The translations under genes and the position numbers were made by a program. Of a stretch of 6,698 bases of DNA, positions 5,651 through 6,698 are shown piece after piece (position 1 is the first letter of the stretch; every line of letters begins with the position of its first letter). The stretch lies in the NCBI GenBank assembly GCA_903911805.1, contig CAIWET010000632.1, positions 1-6,698 of the forward strand. Direction: 5' to 3'. This DNA is from an uncultured Ignavibacteria bacterium (GTDB lineage Bacteria; Bacteroidota; Ignavibacteria; Kapaibacteriales; UBA2268). The notes beneath the pieces are model-generated. The model made no database searches. It saw only the letters and a program-made list of their open reading frames with translations, and was not told the origin of the DNA.

Positions 5651-6698
5651 TTATTTCCCACTTGATGTAAGTACAAATGATCCCCAAAATTTTGGATGAT
5701 TGTAAATAGAATTTTTCTTAGTAGAATTTTTAAAGTATAATGTGGTTTCTCTTAGTGCTTTTGAGATATTTTGTTCTTTTATTAAATTTGAATAAAATTT
5801 TATCATAAATTCTTTTGTATCTTCATCATCAATATTCCATAAACTCATCAAGATGTTTTTGGCTCCTGCGAATTTAAAAGCTCGTTGTAAACCATAAATC
5901 CCTTCGCCATTACTTATCTCACCTAAACCGGTTTCGCATTCAGAAAGCACAACTAACTCTGTATTAGATAAATTAAGATTCATTGCCTGAAGAGCTGTTA
6001 ATATACCGTCATCTTCAAAGTTTTCGATTTTATTCAAATCATCTTTAAGGGCTTTCATAAATGAATTTGCTCCAGAAAAAACTAGACCTGAATTTAATAA
6101 TGGATTTCTACCATTTCTATAAATCTGTGAGTTAATCGAATTAGCACTTAATTCGGTATTTGGTTTAAAAAAACCGTGTGTTGCAATATGTAATAGATAT
6201 GGAGACTGTACATTAAATAAATTCTTTTTGCTAGCTTCAGAATTCATAAATGTTTTAACATTGTTTTTATCGCTTGCAAATAGTTTTGTAATAGATTTAA
6301 TCTCTATTGCTGTGGCAGGAAGATTATTCCAAACAGTGTCTATTGCTCCTCTATAATTATCTTCTTTATTTAATTTTGTTAATTCTGTTTTTCTTAGATT
6401 AATATTATAATTTATCTTATTAAAGTCAGGATTACCAAAAAAAGTCAATTCATTATTTATGAGTTCTTTTTTATCGAGATTAATCGATGGTTTATTATGA
6501 TTGGTTTCCATCAAGGCAATAAAATCTCTCAATGAAGTCATTGAAATAAATTCATATTTATCAATCAGATATTCAGAATTATTATCTATCAAAATATTTG
6601 GATTAATAATATTATAAGCCCCATCAAAAGATGTATAAACTTTATATATTCCTTCTAGTTTCTCATCAATTTTAGACCAGAATGAGTTGAAAATATTA
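5651..6698 (-). CDS. CHAT-domain protein (caspase-like cysteine peptidase), C-terminal part, 5' partial
   Basis: The minus-strand frame stays open from the right edge of the window to the TAA at 5651-5653, so about 348 codons are seen and the true start lies beyond 6698. A TTG at 6590-6592 is internal. The visible part is a whole CHAT domain: an entry segment with VYTSFDGAYN (near 6611-6640), LLHIATHGFF with the catalytic His (codon 6176-6178), SGLVFSGAN, and LSECETGLGEISNGEGIYGL with the catalytic Cys (codon 5936-5938). AGAKNILMSLWNIDDEDT and a closing KFWGSFVL strand follow. CHAT peptidases belong to clan CD with caspases and separase, and usually follow TPR repeats in these bacteria; those would be upstream, unseen here. 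Relatives are known in Craspase (Csx29) and gasdermin activation, but no cas or gasdermin gene is in the window. Catalytic residues are intact. Substrate unknown. Confidence 0.93.
   Translation of the reverse strand, partial: NIFNSFWSKIDEKLEGIYKVYTSFDGAYNIINPNILIDNNSEYLIDKYEFISMTSLRDFIALMETNHNKPSINLDKKELINNELTFFGNPDFNKINYNINLRKTELTKLNKEDNYRGAIDTVWNNLPATAIEIKSITKLFASDKNNVKTFMNSEASKKNLFNVQSPYLLHIATHGFFKPNTELSANSINSQIYRNGRNPLLNSGLVFSGANSFMKALKDDLNKIENFEDDGILTALQAMNLNLSNTELVVLSECETGLGEISNGEGIYGLQRAFKFAGAKNILMSLWNIDDEDTKEFMIKFYSNLIKEQNISKALRETTLYFKNSTKKNSIYNHPKFWGSFVLTSSGK

Noticed and set aside
6590..6592. TTG as start of the CHAT gene
   Set aside because: The upstream frame stays open to the window edge and encodes sequence typical of the front of a CHAT domain (VYTSFDGAYN).
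5651..6698. Part of a type III-E CRISPR (Craspase) locus
   Set aside because: A CHAT domain alone is not enough; no CRISPR repeats, cas genes or gasdermin are visible in the window.

Overview
This is an AT-rich bacterial window. A type IX secretion (T9SS) type A sorting tail on the first gene points to the Bacteroidota / Ignavibacteriota / Kapabacteria side of the FCB group. Good Shine-Dalgarno sequences precede three genes (glnA, the HPt gene and the secreted-protein gene), which is less typical of classical Bacteroidetes. I cannot name a genus from sequence alone.

Layout. Positions 1-408 (+) are the C-terminal end of a secreted protein with a T9SS sorting domain. Positions 408-605 are a short, comparatively GC-rich patch packed with palindromes: two hairpins of one family with covarying arms, one 13-bp hairpin, and one nested element that folds as a cloverleaf. 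A rho-independent terminator (621-655, minus strand) closes a type I-like glutamine synthetase gene (681-2228, minus). A 337-bp AT-rich divergent intergenic region follows.

The next block on the plus strand is a tight cluster. A NIF3-family dinuclear-metal protein (2566-3417) is followed after 3 bp by a coiled-coil / C4 zinc-ribbon protein (3421-4149). About 25 bp later comes the gene for RNase P RNA, rnpB (about 4174-4610). A Bacteroidetes-like promoter then precedes a stand-alone histidine phosphotransfer (HPt) protein (4673-4984). A small exported protein with a TolB/CsgG-like N-terminal strand follows (5020-5514).

A perfect 10-bp hairpin (5533-5560) sits between this gene and a convergent minus-strand gene (5651 to beyond 6698). 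That gene encodes the C-terminal CHAT protease domain of a larger protein whose N-terminus lies outside the window.

The genes are mostly housekeeping (nitrogen assimilation, tRNA processing) mixed with signalling and secretion parts. I do not see a complete new defence or mobile system. The most unusual material is the palindrome cluster at 408-605. Three of its four hairpins present GNRA-type tetraloops when read on the minus strand. The CHAT protease and the orphan HPt protein are the genes whose partners are most worth finding.
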